Below are positions 7,003 to 15,049 of a stretch of DNA of 15,203 nucleotides, piece after piece. Source of the DNA: an uncultured Tannerella sp. (GTDB lineage Bacteria; Bacteroidota; Bacteroidia; Bacteroidales; Tannerellaceae). The position numbers were made by a program, and so were the translations under genes. Each line of letters opens with the position of its first letter. Positions within the stretch are counted from its first letter, which is position 1. The notes below the pieces were generated by a model. It made no database searches and was not told the DNA's origin. It saw nothing but the letters and a program-made list of their open reading frames with translations. The stretch covers positions 1 through 15,203 of the forward strand of contig CALHPT010000360.1 of NCBI GenBank assembly GCA_938036405.1, given 5' to 3'.

Positions 7003-7141
7003 GTAGGGGCGTATCGCATACGCCCACCAGACGGCCCCGTTGGGGCCGAATACGGTACCCGCATCGCCACCGTCGGTGGCGTTTGGTTGGGCGTATGCTT
7101 TTGCGCCCTACACCGGGTACATGATTGGATTCGCGAAACAC
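7003..7141. repeat. REP-like units in opposite orientation
   Basis: Bases 7003-7060 are an inverted relative of the 3786 units. They contain GGGCGTAT-CGC-ATACGCCC (7007-7025) and a second hairpin CGGCCCC-GTT-GGGGCCG (7032-7048), ending CGGTACCC. Bases 7061-7141 are a direct but diverged unit: hairpin GCCACC-GTC-GGTGGC (7066-7080), a decayed palindrome GGGCG...CGCCC (7089-7108), then CTACACCGGGTAC and a CGCGAAACAC block like the 43-bp unit. The GC-rich leading hairpin differs in sequence between units but keeps its pairing. Confidence 0.8.
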
Positions 7142-7187
7142 ATACGCTTGGCCGATGCGTCGGGCCTCGGGGGCGGCCTGATTGTGC

Positions 7188-7195
7188 TATATTTG
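7188..7195 (+). promoter_or_regulatory. Candidate promoter -7 box for the LysE-family gene
   Basis: TATATTTG matches TAnnTTTG exactly. Transcription would start near 7202, giving a leader of about 75 nt. No clear TTTG is seen 19-21 bp upstream. Confidence 0.5.
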
Positions 7196-7276
7196 CAATC
7201 CGTGACCGAGGCGGCCTCTGTGAACAAGACTATTCATCTAACTCCAGACCGCCGGCTCCACCCTTGACGAAAAGTA

Positions 7277-7906
7277 ATGATGATAGACCTGCTTGAACTC
7301 TTCCGCACGGGGATGATGATCGGCATACTGGTGTCGGCTCCGATGGGCCCTATCGGTATGCTCTGTGTCCAGCGCACCCTCTCCGAAGGTCGCTGGCATG
7401 GCTTTGTAAGCGGACTCGGGGCGGCCCTCTCTGACGTCATCTATGCCGCCGTGACAGCCCTCTTCATGGGGTTGGTGGTCAACTTTGTCGAGGCACACCA
7501 GAAGCCGCTCGAGGTGTTTGGTAGTTTGGTACTTGGTGCCTTTGGTTACTACATCTTCCAGGCCAATCCCGTGAAGCGTTTGCGCAAGAACAGCGCCTCG
7601 CGACTCTCCTTGGTGCAAGATTTTATCTCAGCCTTTCTGCTCACCCTGAGCAATGTCTTGATCGTATTCCTATATATCGGCCTCTTTGCTCGGTTCTCCT
7701 TCGTCTTTACAGCCAGCGTCTGGGACGTCCCCATTGGCTTGACGGGCATTGCAGCCGGAGCCGTCCTCTGGTGGTTCTTGATCACCTACCTCGTTTCGCG
7801 CCTCCGCCGCTGGTTCAACATCCGCAGCATACGCATTTTGAACCGCATCGTGGGCACGGTCATTCTCCTTCTCTCCATTGCCGGCCTGATCCACGCCCTC
7901 CTGTAG
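7277..7906 (+). CDS. LysE family translocator (amino-acid or small-metabolite exporter)
   Basis: A 209-residue inner-membrane protein of the usual LysE/RhtB size with six hydrophobic segments, at roughly residues 11-31, 43-66, 77-95, 114-140, 150-174 and 187-208. The N-terminal SAPMGPIGMLCVQRTLSEG (20-38) is the family's Gly-Pro-x-Gly region, and TLSNVLIVFLY (123-133) corresponds to the conserved Asn motif in the fourth segment. These proteins export amino acids or derivatives using the proton gradient; the substrate cannot be told here. Two adjacent ATGs (7277, 7280) follow an A-rich leader. The gene stands alone, with no clear terminator after it. Confidence 0.88.
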   Translation: MMIDLLELFRTGMMIGILVSAPMGPIGMLCVQRTLSEGRWHGFVSGLGAALSDVIYAAVTALFMGLVVNFVEAHQKPLEVFGSLVLGAFGYYIFQANPVKRLRKNSASRLSLVQDFISAFLLTLSNVLIVFLYIGLFARFSFVFTASVWDVPIGLTGIAAGAVLWWFLITYLVSRLRRWFNIRSIRILNRIVGTVILLLSIAGLIHALL

Positions 7907-8140
7907 TCGCCCCTACCGGCCCGAATCGTGAACCCCCGCCCGCCCGGAGTTGGCCCTATATATAATGTATAGACCCCGACCCGGCTGGGCTACGATCGCC
8001 CGCCCCGTATTTCATACCCCCCGGAAAGAACACCCCGAAAAACAAACCCGTATTTTTGTGCACTGATAAACGGACGTAGCGCGTCGCCTCGATTCTTGAC
8101 GACTCCCGCCACTCCCTACCCCTAACTACTCGTAACTACA
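7907..8140 (+). promoter_or_regulatory. purL upstream region with candidate promoter
   Basis: The gap has no coding sequence. TATTTTTG at 8051-8058 matches TAnnTTTG and would start a transcript near 8065, with a leader of about 75 nt. A weak CTATA/TATAG hairpin is visible at about 7965-7981. I see no purine riboswitch fold that I can support, and no strong terminator for the LysE gene. Confidence 0.5.
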
Positions 8141-11100
8141 ATGATCCAATTCTTTCACCTGCCCGCCGGAACGGTCTATGCCGTTGAAGTAGACCACGCC
8201 CTGACCGAGGATGAACGCGCCCCACTCAGCTGGCTCTTTGGCCAAGCACCTGCCGTAGACTCTCCTGAAATCGAAGGCCGATTCGTCGGGCCTCGCCGCG
8301 AAATGATCACCCCCTGGAGCACCAACGCCGTGGAGATCACCCAAAACATGGGTCTCACGGGCATCTCGCGCATCGAGGAATACCTGCCCGCCACCAGTCA
8401 GACCGACTGCGACCCCATGCTACAACGCATGTACGACCGCCTCGACCAACGCCTCTTCACCACCGCTCGGCAGCCCGAACCCATCGTCTATATCGACGAC
8501 ATCGCGGACTACAATCGCCGCGAAGGTCTTGCCCTCAGCGACGACGAGGTACGTTACCTGAACGACCTGAGCCACCGACTGGGGCGCAAGCTGACCGACA
8601 GCGAAGTGTTCGGATTCTCGCAGGTCAACTCTGAGCACTGCCGCCACAAGATCTTCGGAGGCAAGTTCGTCATCGACGGCGTTGAGCAACCCCATAGCCT
8701 CTTTGCAATGATCAAGCGCACGTCGTCCGTCAACCCGAACGGTCTTGTCTCGGCCTATAAGGACAACGTCGCCTTTAACGCCGGGCCGACCGTAGAGCAG
8801 TTTGCCCCCGCTTCGGCTGACGGGCCTGATTTTTTTGTCACGCGCCCCATCCCTACCGTGCTGGCGCTGAAGGCCGAAACGCACAACTTCCCCACTACCG
8901 TCGAACCCTTCAACGGGGCCGCTACCGGCACCGGGGGGGAGATCCGCGATCGTCTCGGAGGCGGCCGCGCCTCGCTGCCACTGGCCGGTACAGCAGTCTA
9001 CATGACGGCCTACCCGCGCACAGACCCCGATCGCGCTTGGGAACGCGTCTTGGACCCGCGCTCGTGGCTCTACCAAACGCCCGCGCAGATCTTAGTCAAG
9101 GCCTCCAACGGTGCCTCTGACTTTGGTAATAAGTTCGGCCAACCGCTCATCTGTGGCTCCTTGCTGACGTTTGAATACAAAGCGCCGGACGGCCGCAGTT
9201 ACGCTTACGACAAGGTCATCATGCTGGCCGGCGGCATGGGCTTCGCTAACCGACGCGATGCCCTGAAGGGGCAGCCCGAGGCGGGTGAAAAAGTGGTCGT
9301 GTTAGGCGGAGACAATTACCGCATTGGTATGGGTGGCGGGGCCGTTTCGTCAGTTGACACGGGCCGCTACGCCTCTGGTATCGAACTGAATGCCGTGCAG
9401 CGAGCCAACCCAGAGATGCAGAAGCGAGCCGCAAACGTGATACGGGCCCTGGCCGAATCGGATGACAACCCTATCGTTTCCATCCACGACCACGGCGCAG
9501 GGGGCCATCTGAACTGTCTTTCGGAACTGGTGGAGACCACCGGTGGGCGAATCGACATGGACAGCCTACCCGTCGGCGATCCGACCCTCTCCGCACGCGA
9601 GATGATTGGCAACGAGAGCCAGGAGCGCATGGGCTTGTTGATTAAGGAGGAGGATACCGCCCGCGTGCGGCGCATCGCCGAACGAGAGCGCGCACCGATG
9701 TACGTCGTGGGCGAGACTACGGGCGACATGCAGTTTGTCTTTGCCCAGCGCGACGGCACCTGCCCCATCGATCTCCGCCTGGAAGATATGTTCGGCAATC
9801 CTCCGCGCACCCTCATGGAGGACAGCAACCTCCATCCCTCGTTCCCCGCGCTGACGTATCAGTTATCAGAACTGCATACCTATCTGGAGCAGGTTTTACA
9901 GATGGAAGCCGTAGCCTGCAAGGACTGGCTGACGAACAAAGCAGACCGGAGCGTCACGGGTCGCGTGGCCCGACAGCAGTGTGTGGGCGAGTTACAGCTA
10001 CCGCTGAGCGATCTGGGTGCCGTCGCACTCGACTTCCACGGAAGGCACGGCATGGCCACCTCCATCGGTCACGCCCCGCAAGCGGCCCTCGTCGACCCCG
10101 CAGCTGGCTCGCGGCTGGCTATCGCCGAAGCGCTGACGAACATCGTCTTTGCCCACTTGGCCGACGGCCTACGTAGCGTCTCCCTGAGCGCCAACTGGAT
10201 GTGGCCCTGCCGTAACCCCGGTGAGGACGCACGTCTCTATCATGCTGTCGAAGCCGCATCTGACTTCGCTTGCGCCCTCGGTATCAACATCCCGACCGGC
10301 AAGGATTCGCTCTCGATGACTCAGAAGTATGGTGAGGAGAAGGTACTGGCGCCGGGCACGGTCATCATCTCCGCAGCCGCCGAGGTGAGTGACATCCATC
10401 GGATCATCTCCCCCGTACTATCGAACGACCCAGCGACGGCTGTCTATTATGTAGATTTCTCGGGCTGCGAGCTAAGGTTAGGCGGGTCGGCCTTCGCGCA
10501 ATCACTCGGTAGCGTGGGGTCGGAGGTGCCGGACGTTTTGGATACGGACTATTTCCGCCGAGCCTTCGAGGCCGTGCAGTCGGCCGTCGGGTCGGGTCTG
10601 GTGCAGGCCGGGCACGACGTATCGGCCGGCGGCATGCTGGTGGCCCTACTGGAGATGTGTTTCGCTAACGTTGACGGCGGCCTCGAGGTCGATCTGGACG
10701 CCATCCCCGACTCGGATCTGGTCAAGATCCTTTTCTCCGAAAACCCCGCGGTACTCTTGCAGGTGCCTGCAGACGACCGTCTGGAGGCAATCCTTCGCGA
10801 GGCCGACGTGCGTTTCTATCGCGTGGCCCGTCCGACTGACGAGCGCCACTTGCTTATCACTAAGGCCGGCGCCGACTACCACTTCGGCATCGATTATATG
10901 CGCGACGTCTGGTATCGCTCCTCCTACCTGCTCGACCGTCTTCAGAGCGGCGAGGAGTGCGCAGCTACCCGTTACGAACAGTATAAGATGCAGCCGCTGC
11001 GTTTCCGTATCCCTGACACATTCGTCGGATCGACCGCCAGCCTCGGACTCTCCACCACCCGCACCGAGCGTAGCGGCGTCCGTGCGGCCATCCTCCGCGA

Positions 11101-11830
11101 TAAAGGCACGAACGGCGAGCGTGAGATGGCCTACGCTCTCTATCTGGCCGGGTTCGACGTGAAGGACGTCCACTTGACTGACCTCGCCACGGGCCGCGAG
11201 ACACTCGACGACATCGATTTTGCCGTCTTCTGTGGCGGTTTCTCCAACTCCGACGTCCTCGGATCAGCCAAGGGCTGGGCGGCAGGCATACTCTATAACG
11301 ACCGCGCTCGCTCTGCCATCAACCGCTTCTACGACCGTCCGGACACGCTCAGCCTCGGCATCTGCAACGGTTGCCAACTCATGGCCCACCTCGGTCTCCT
11401 CTACCCCGACCACACGGAGCGTCATGCCCTCCTCCACAACCGCTCACACAAGTTCGAATCGAGCTTCGTCACGCTCGACATTCCGCAGAACGATTCCGTC
11501 ATGTTAGGCTCACTCTCCGGCGCTCGGATCGGCGTATGGGTCGCCCACGGTGAGGGCCGTTTCGACTTCCCCTATGAGGAGTCGCGTTACCGCATAGCGG
11601 CGCGTTACAGTTACGATAGCTACCCCGCCAACCCCAACGGCTCACAGTGGGGCGTTGCCGCGCTGACCTCCGCCGACGGCCGTCACCTGGCCATGATGCC
11701 CCATCCGGAACGGTCGATCTTCCCCTGGCAGTGCGCCCATTACCCCGCCGACCGTCGTCAAGACGAGGTCACGCCCTGGATGGAAGCCTTTGTCAATGCG
11801 CGCCGCTGGGTGGAGAGCAAGCGGCGTTAG
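8141..11830 (+). CDS. purL: Phosphoribosylformylglycinamidine synthase (FGAM synthase, single-chain PurL)
   Basis: A 1229-residue cytosolic enzyme of de novo purine synthesis that converts FGAR, ATP and glutamine to FGAM. It is the large fused form, close to the 1295 residues of the E. coli protein. In order: a PurS-like N-terminal domain (about 1-150); a linker with VNSEHCRHK (162-170); a first synthase half with ETHNFPTTVEPFNGAATGTG (His248 in the Thr-His-Asn motif); a second half with NIPTGKDSLSM around Lys721; and a C-terminal class I glutaminase domain. That last domain has nucleophile Cys1075 in LGICNGCQ, and His1188/Glu1190 in MMPHPERS. All catalytic parts look intact, so no separate PurQ or PurS is needed. 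It begins at ATG 8141 without a Shine-Dalgarno site and is followed by a strong hairpin, so it is probably a single-gene unit. Confidence 0.98.
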   Translation: MIQFFHLPAGTVYAVEVDHALTEDERAPLSWLFGQAPAVDSPEIEGRFVGPRREMITPWSTNAVEITQNMGLTGISRIEEYLPATSQTDCDPMLQRMYDRLDQRLFTTARQPEPIVYIDDIADYNRREGLALSDDEVRYLNDLSHRLGRKLTDSEVFGFSQVNSEHCRHKIFGGKFVIDGVEQPHSLFAMIKRTSSVNPNGLVSAYKDNVAFNAGPTVEQFAPASADGPDFFVTRPIPTVLALKAETHNFPTTVEPFNGAATGTGGEIRDRLGGGRASLPLAGTAVYMTAYPRTDPDRAWERVLDPRSWLYQTPAQILVKASNGASDFGNKFGQPLICGSLLTFEYKAPDGRSYAYDKVIMLAGGMGFANRRDALKGQPEAGEKVVVLGGDNYRIGMGGGAVSSVDTGRYASGIELNAVQRANPEMQKRAANVIRALAESDDNPIVSIHDHGAGGHLNCLSELVETTGGRIDMDSLPVGDPTLSAREMIGNESQERMGLLIKEEDTARVRRIAERERAPMYVVGETTGDMQFVFAQRDGTCPIDLRLEDMFGNPPRTLMEDSNLHPSFPALTYQLSELHTYLEQVLQMEAVACKDWLTNKADRSVTGRVARQQCVGELQLPLSDLGAVALDFHGRHGMATSIGHAPQAALVDPAAGSRLAIAEALTNIVFAHLADGLRSVSLSANWMWPCRNPGEDARLYHAVEAASDFACALGINIPTGKDSLSMTQKYGEEKVLAPGTVIISAAAEVSDIHRIISPVLSNDPATAVYYVDFSGCELRLGGSAFAQSLGSVGSEVPDVLDTDYFRRAFEAVQSAVGSGLVQAGHDVSAGGMLVALLEMCFANVDGGLEVDLDAIPDSDLVKILFSENPAVLLQVPADDRLEAILREADVRFYRVARPTDERHLLITKAGADYHFGIDYMRDVWYRSSYLLDRLQSGEECAATRYEQYKMQPLRFRIPDTFVGSTASLGLSTTRTERSGVRAAILRDKGTNGEREMAYALYLAGFDVKDVHLTDLATGRETLDDIDFAVFCGGFSNSDVLGSAKGWAAGILYNDRARSAINRFYDRPDTLSLGICNGCQLMAHLGLLYPDHTERHALLHNRSHKFESSFVTLDIPQNDSVMLGSLSGARIGVWVAHGEGRFDFPYEESRYRIAARYSYDSYPANPNGSQWGVAALTSADGRHLAMMPHPERSIFPWQCAHYPADRRQDEVTPWMEAFVNARRWVESKRR

Positions 11831-11857
11831 CCGTCAGCCTTCCCGCTGAGAACAACC

Positions 11858-11910
11858 GAGTCCTGCCGGATGAGAGTGCACGATCGCCTCTTCATCCGGC
11901 AGGACTCTTT
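11858..11910 (+). terminator. Strong hairpin after purL, probable terminator
   Basis: A perfect 16-bp stem: GAGTCCTGCCGGATGA (11858-11873) with TCATCCGGCAGGACTC (11892-11907), 18-nt loop. The T run after it is only three bases, so it is weaker as an intrinsic terminator than its stem suggests. It may also protect the purL 3' end. Confidence 0.75.
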
Positions 11911-11955
11911 GGTAGGGGTGACCGCCCCGAAAAAGGGACCGCGGATCAGTTGAGC

Positions 11956-12381
11956 TTACAGGGTCTCCAGCAGCTCTTCAAATTCGGAGGGTGATAAGAT
12001 CCGTGCGGTCATAAAAGGGTTGTGTGCTAATAGGTCAGCGTCTCCTGTCACTAAAAAATCAGCTTGGGAGAAGTCGATCAGATCCAATAAGAAATTGTCT
12101 TTAGGATCTCTGCAAATCGTATGCACTGGAGTCGGGATATGCACTTTTTCAGCTATCAGCTCTAAGAGCTCCATCAGTTCATCTACGCTTCGGGGAGCGA
12201 AATACTTCCGGAGTTTCTTTCGTCCTGTCACCTCCTTAATCTCCCTCAGCAGGAGGTCGGTTGTGACAATCTGTATTCGCCCGTCGGAGATATATTGCCT
12301 TATCCCGGACAGCCGTTTACCGATAAGGAAGCTGATCCATACGTTTGTATCAAAGATGACCTTAACAACTCTGTTTTTCAT
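11956..12381 (-). CDS. PIN-domain toxin, putative toxin-antitoxin component (COG1569 type)
   Basis: A 141-residue PIN-fold protein, probably a Mg-dependent ribonuclease that cuts RNA when not held by its antitoxin. The acidic pattern is complete: Asp11 in VIFDTN, Glu47 in LLREIKEV, Asp92/Asp95 in CRDPKDN, and Asp114/Asp116 in TGDADLL. The CRDPKDNFLLDLIDFSQADF stretch (90-109) is characteristic of the COG1569 PIN group. Its start overlaps the upstream 76-residue gene by 20 nt, the standard antitoxin-first arrangement. The two genes are visibly richer in A and T than purL and pnp on either side, which suggests acquisition by transfer. The RNA target is unknown. Confidence 0.88.
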   Translation of the reverse strand: MKNRVVKVIFDTNVWISFLIGKRLSGIRQYISDGRIQIVTTDLLLREIKEVTGRKKLRKYFAPRSVDELMELLELIAEKVHIPTPVHTICRDPKDNFLLDLIDFSQADFLVTGDADLLAHNPFMTARILSPSEFEELLETL

Positions 12382-12592
12382 AGAGTTCTTGCCTTACATT
12401 CTCCACCTCTTGTGTCAAGGTGTCCCAGTCCAGTTCGTCGGTTCGGAAAGATTGGAGCAAGCGAGATAGCCTATTGTCAACAGCTTCTTTTTCCAAAGCT
12501 TCTGTTAGCAGGAGCTTCTGTTGCGGGGGCAATTGCTTGACGATATCAAGCACCTGGTCGAAAGTCAGATCGACGTGTAACAAGGTTTTCAT
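12362..12592 (-). CDS. Small protein upstream of the PIN toxin, probable antitoxin
   Basis: A 76-residue protein starting at the ATG at 12592 (MKTLLHVDLTFDQVLDIVKQ). The frame continues open to an ATG at 12697, but that start would lie upstream of the -7 box at 12643-12650 and would add a segment with no likeness to this class. The N-terminal half predicts a short strand and a helix with VKQLPPQQKLLLTEAL (18-33), a pattern I associate with small antitoxins paired with PIN toxins. The C-terminal half is acidic (TDELDWDTLTQEVENVRQEL, 51-70), as expected for a toxin-binding tail. No named family is certain. It overlaps the toxin gene by 20 nt and should be co-transcribed with it. Confidence 0.75.
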   Translation of the reverse strand: MKTLLHVDLTFDQVLDIVKQLPPQQKLLLTEALEKEAVDNRLSRLLQSFRTDELDWDTLTQEVENVRQELYEKQSC

Positions 12593-12642
12593 ATGCAATG
12601 TGGGTTTTACTTGGTTGGTATTCCGAGTTCTACTTATAGAGA

Positions 12643-12650
12643 CAAAGGTA
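12643..12650 (-). promoter_or_regulatory. Candidate promoter -7 box of the toxin-antitoxin operon
   Basis: On the minus strand this reads TACCTTTG, matching TAnnTTTG, and would start transcription near 12636 with a leader of about 44 nt to the antitoxin ATG. A TTTG occurs upstream, but at 12 bp it is too close for a standard -33 box. Confidence 0.5.
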
Positions 12651-12715
12651 AACGCTCCCGCCCAAACGTATTCCCTCGCAAATCCCTTGAAAGCCACTGA
12701 TGAGCGATTTGGACT

Positions 12716-12723
12716 TACATTTG
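12716..12723 (+). promoter_or_regulatory. Candidate promoter -7 box of pnp
   Basis: TACATTTG matches TAnnTTTG; transcription would begin near 12730, about 39 nt before the ATG at 12769. It is back to back with the toxin-antitoxin promoter, 65 bp away. It also argues against the longer pnp frame starting at 12700. A TTG at 12687-12689 is 26 bp upstream, too far for a consensus spacing. Confidence 0.5.
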
Positions 12724-12768
12724 GCGCAATTTTTTGAAGTATATAAGATTATAAAAAGAACGAACAAG

Positions 12769-14952
12769 ATGAATGTGATTCAAAAGACGATTGATCTGGG
12801 TGACGGACGAAGCATCACCATCGAAACGGGGAAATTGGCTAAGCAAGCCGACGGATCCGTGACCGTACGCATGGGCAACACGGTGTTGCTGGCTGCGGTG
12901 TGTGGCGCGAAAGACGCGGTGCCGGGCACGGATTTCATGCCCCTTCAGGTGGACTACAAAGAGAAGTATGCGGCTTTCGGGCGCTTCCCCGGTGGCTTTA
13001 CGCGCAGAGAGGGTAAGCCCTCTGACTACGAGATCCTGACGTCTCGTTTGGTGGACCGCGTACTGCGCCCCCTTTTCCCGGACAATTATCACGCGGAGGT
13101 GTACGTCAACGTCATCCTGCTCTCGTCCGACGGCGTCGATATGCCCGACGCGCTGGCTGGACTAGCAGCATCGTCGGCGCTGGCTGTCTCCGACATTCCC
13201 TTCGGCGGACCGATCTCGGAGGTGCGCGTGGCACGCATCGACGGACGGTTTGTCATCAATCCCACCTTTGAGCAGCTGGAGAAGGCTGACATCGACATCA
13301 TGGTGGGTGCAACGTATGAGAACATTATGATGGTGGAAGGCGAAATGGACGAGGTGCAGGAGGCCGAAATGCTCGAGGCTATCCGTGTGGCCCATGAAGC
13401 CATCAAGCAGCACTGCCTGGTGCAAAAGGAGCTGGAAGCAGCTTGCGGCAAGACGGTGAAGCGTGAGTATTGCCACGAAGAGAACGACGAGGAGCTGCGC
13501 CAAAAGGTGCACGATGAGCTTTACGCCAAGGCGTACGCCATCTCTGTCTCCGGACAGGGCAAGCAGGAGCGTGCCGAGGCTTTCGAAAAGATCGTGGAGG
13601 ACTTTAAGGCGAACTACACCGAGGAAGAGCTGGAGGAAAAGGCAGCCCTCATTGATCGCTACTATCACGACGTGGAGAAAGAGGCCATGCGCCGCGCCAT
13701 CCTTGACGAGGGCAAGCGCCTCGACGGCCGTCGCACGACGGACATCCGACCCATATGGATCGAGCCGGACTACCTGCCGGGACCGCACGGATCGGCTGTC
13801 TTCACTCGCGGCGAGACGCAGTCGCTGACGACCGTCACGCTGGGCACGAAGAGCGATGAGAAGATCGTGGACGATGTGCTCAATCAGGGTCGCGACCGCT
13901 TCCTGTTGCATTACAACTTCCCGCCCTTCTCCACCGGCGAGGCCAAGTCGCAGCGCGGTGTAGGCCGTCGCGAGATCGGTCACGGAAATCTGGCTCACCG
14001 CGCCCTCAAGCGCATGATCCCGAAGGACTACCCGTACGTACTGCGCGTCGTATCTGACATCCTCGAATCGAACGGCTCCTCGTCAATGGCCACCGTTTGC
14101 GCTGGCACACTGGCGCTGATGGACGCTGGCGTACCCATCCGCAAACCGGTGTCGGGCATCGCCATGGGCTTGATCTCCGAAAACAAGGGGACGAACTACG
14201 CCATCCTCTCCGACATCCTCGGCGATGAGGATCACTTGGGCGACATGGACTTCAAAGTGACCGGCACGCGCGACGGCATCACCGCCACACAGATGGACAT
14301 CAAGGTTGACGGCCTCTCGTACGAGATCCTCGAGCGCGCCCTGGCACAAGCCAAGGAGGGACGCCTGCATATCCTTAACAAGATCGTCGAGGCGCAACCC
14401 GAACCGCGCGTTGAGCTTAAACCGCACGCTCCGCGCATCGAAACCTTCACCATCGGTAAGGAGTTCATCGGCGCCGTCATCGGCCCGGGCGGAAAGATTA
14501 TCCAGGGCATCCAGGAGAAGTCTGGCGCCACGATCTCCATCGACGAGGTGGACAACGTCGGCATCGTCGAGGTGGCCGCCACGAACAAGGAATCGATCGA
14601 CGCAGCCCTGCGCGCCATCCGCGCCATCGTCGCTGTGCCTGAGGTCGGTGAGACGTACGAGGGCAAGATCTCGTCCATCATGCCTTACGGCGCCTTTGTT
14701 GAGTTCATGCCTGGCAAGGACGGCCTGCTGCACATCTCGGAGATCGATTGGAAACGCCTCGAGACGGTCGAAGAGGCCGGCCTCAAGGAGGGCGACCGCG
14801 TTGTGGTGAAGCTCGTGGACATCGATCCGAAGACGGGCAAGTTCAAGCTCTCGCGCCGTGCGCTCATGCCGAAACCCGAAGGCTACACGGAGCCTGCGGC
14901 CCGTGGCAGTCGTCCGCCTCGCCAAGGTGGCAACGGCGGCGGTCGTCGGTAA
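12769..14952 (+). CDS. pnp: Polyribonucleotide nucleotidyltransferase (PNPase)
   Basis: A 727-residue 3'-5' phosphorolytic exoribonuclease that degrades RNA to nucleoside diphosphates, normally as a ring-shaped trimer. In order: first RNase PH domain (about 5-145, with FGRFPGGFTRREGKPSDYEI at 70-89), an all-helical domain (about 150-300), and a second RNase PH domain (about 315-530). The second contains FSTGEAKSQRGVGRREIGHG (387-406) and the catalytic GDEDHLGDMDF with Asp486 and Asp492. A KH domain with IGPGGKII (571-578), an S1 domain (about 628-698) and a basic Gly/Arg tail (712-727) follow. The frame continues back to 12700, but MNVIQKTIDLGDG is the normal start, follows an A-rich leader and lies downstream of the -7 box. 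It is single-gene, with its own terminator. Autoregulation through the leader is known in E. coli; no such element is recognisable here. Confidence 0.97.
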   Translation: MNVIQKTIDLGDGRSITIETGKLAKQADGSVTVRMGNTVLLAAVCGAKDAVPGTDFMPLQVDYKEKYAAFGRFPGGFTRREGKPSDYEILTSRLVDRVLRPLFPDNYHAEVYVNVILLSSDGVDMPDALAGLAASSALAVSDIPFGGPISEVRVARIDGRFVINPTFEQLEKADIDIMVGATYENIMMVEGEMDEVQEAEMLEAIRVAHEAIKQHCLVQKELEAACGKTVKREYCHEENDEELRQKVHDELYAKAYAISVSGQGKQERAEAFEKIVEDFKANYTEEELEEKAALIDRYYHDVEKEAMRRAILDEGKRLDGRRTTDIRPIWIEPDYLPGPHGSAVFTRGETQSLTTVTLGTKSDEKIVDDVLNQGRDRFLLHYNFPPFSTGEAKSQRGVGRREIGHGNLAHRALKRMIPKDYPYVLRVVSDILESNGSSSMATVCAGTLALMDAGVPIRKPVSGIAMGLISENKGTNYAILSDILGDEDHLGDMDFKVTGTRDGITATQMDIKVDGLSYEILERALAQAKEGRLHILNKIVEAQPEPRVELKPHAPRIETFTIGKEFIGAVIGPGGKIIQGIQEKSGATISIDEVDNVGIVEVAATNKESIDAALRAIRAIVAVPEVGETYEGKISSIMPYGAFVEFMPGKDGLLHISEIDWKRLETVEEAGLKEGDRVVVKLVDIDPKTGKFKLSRRALMPKPEGYTEPAARGSRPPRQGGNGGGRR

Positions 14953-14976
14953 GCCGCGCCGACTGTCGATCGCATG

Positions 14977-15030
14977 AAAAAGTCCCCCGGGCATGGATGG
15001 TAGGTCCATGGCTCGGGGGACTTCTTTTTT
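14977..15030 (+). terminator. Rho-independent terminator of pnp
   Basis: AAGTCCCCCG (14980-14989) pairs with CGGGGGACTT (15014-15023). The stem continues through GGCATGGA/TCCATGGCT with one G-U pair and one bulged G to a 7-nt loop. It ends in CTTTTTT (15024-15030). The run of A before the stem would also allow leftward termination. Confidence 0.92.
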
Positions 15031-15049
15031 GGGGGGAGGTCGTGGCGCT

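Larger units (their letters stand above)
6643..7276. other. Gene-free divergent intergenic region with two repeat systems
   Basis: The gap lies between the leftward DUF4254 operon and the rightward LysE gene. Open frames here are short, run through repeats and carry no recognisable domain. From left to right it holds a 42/43-bp array with a long inverted repeat (6666-6980), REP-like units (7003-7141), and a unique stretch of about 135 bp with the LysE promoter candidate. Confidence 0.7.

Noticed and set aside
7907..8140. Purine riboswitch upstream of purL
   Set aside because: I could not find a conserved three-way-junction aptamer. Only a -7 promoter box and weak pairing are visible.
13162..13998. 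Minus-strand open frame of 278 codons
   Set aside because: Antisense shadow of the pnp coding region, with no recognisable domain.
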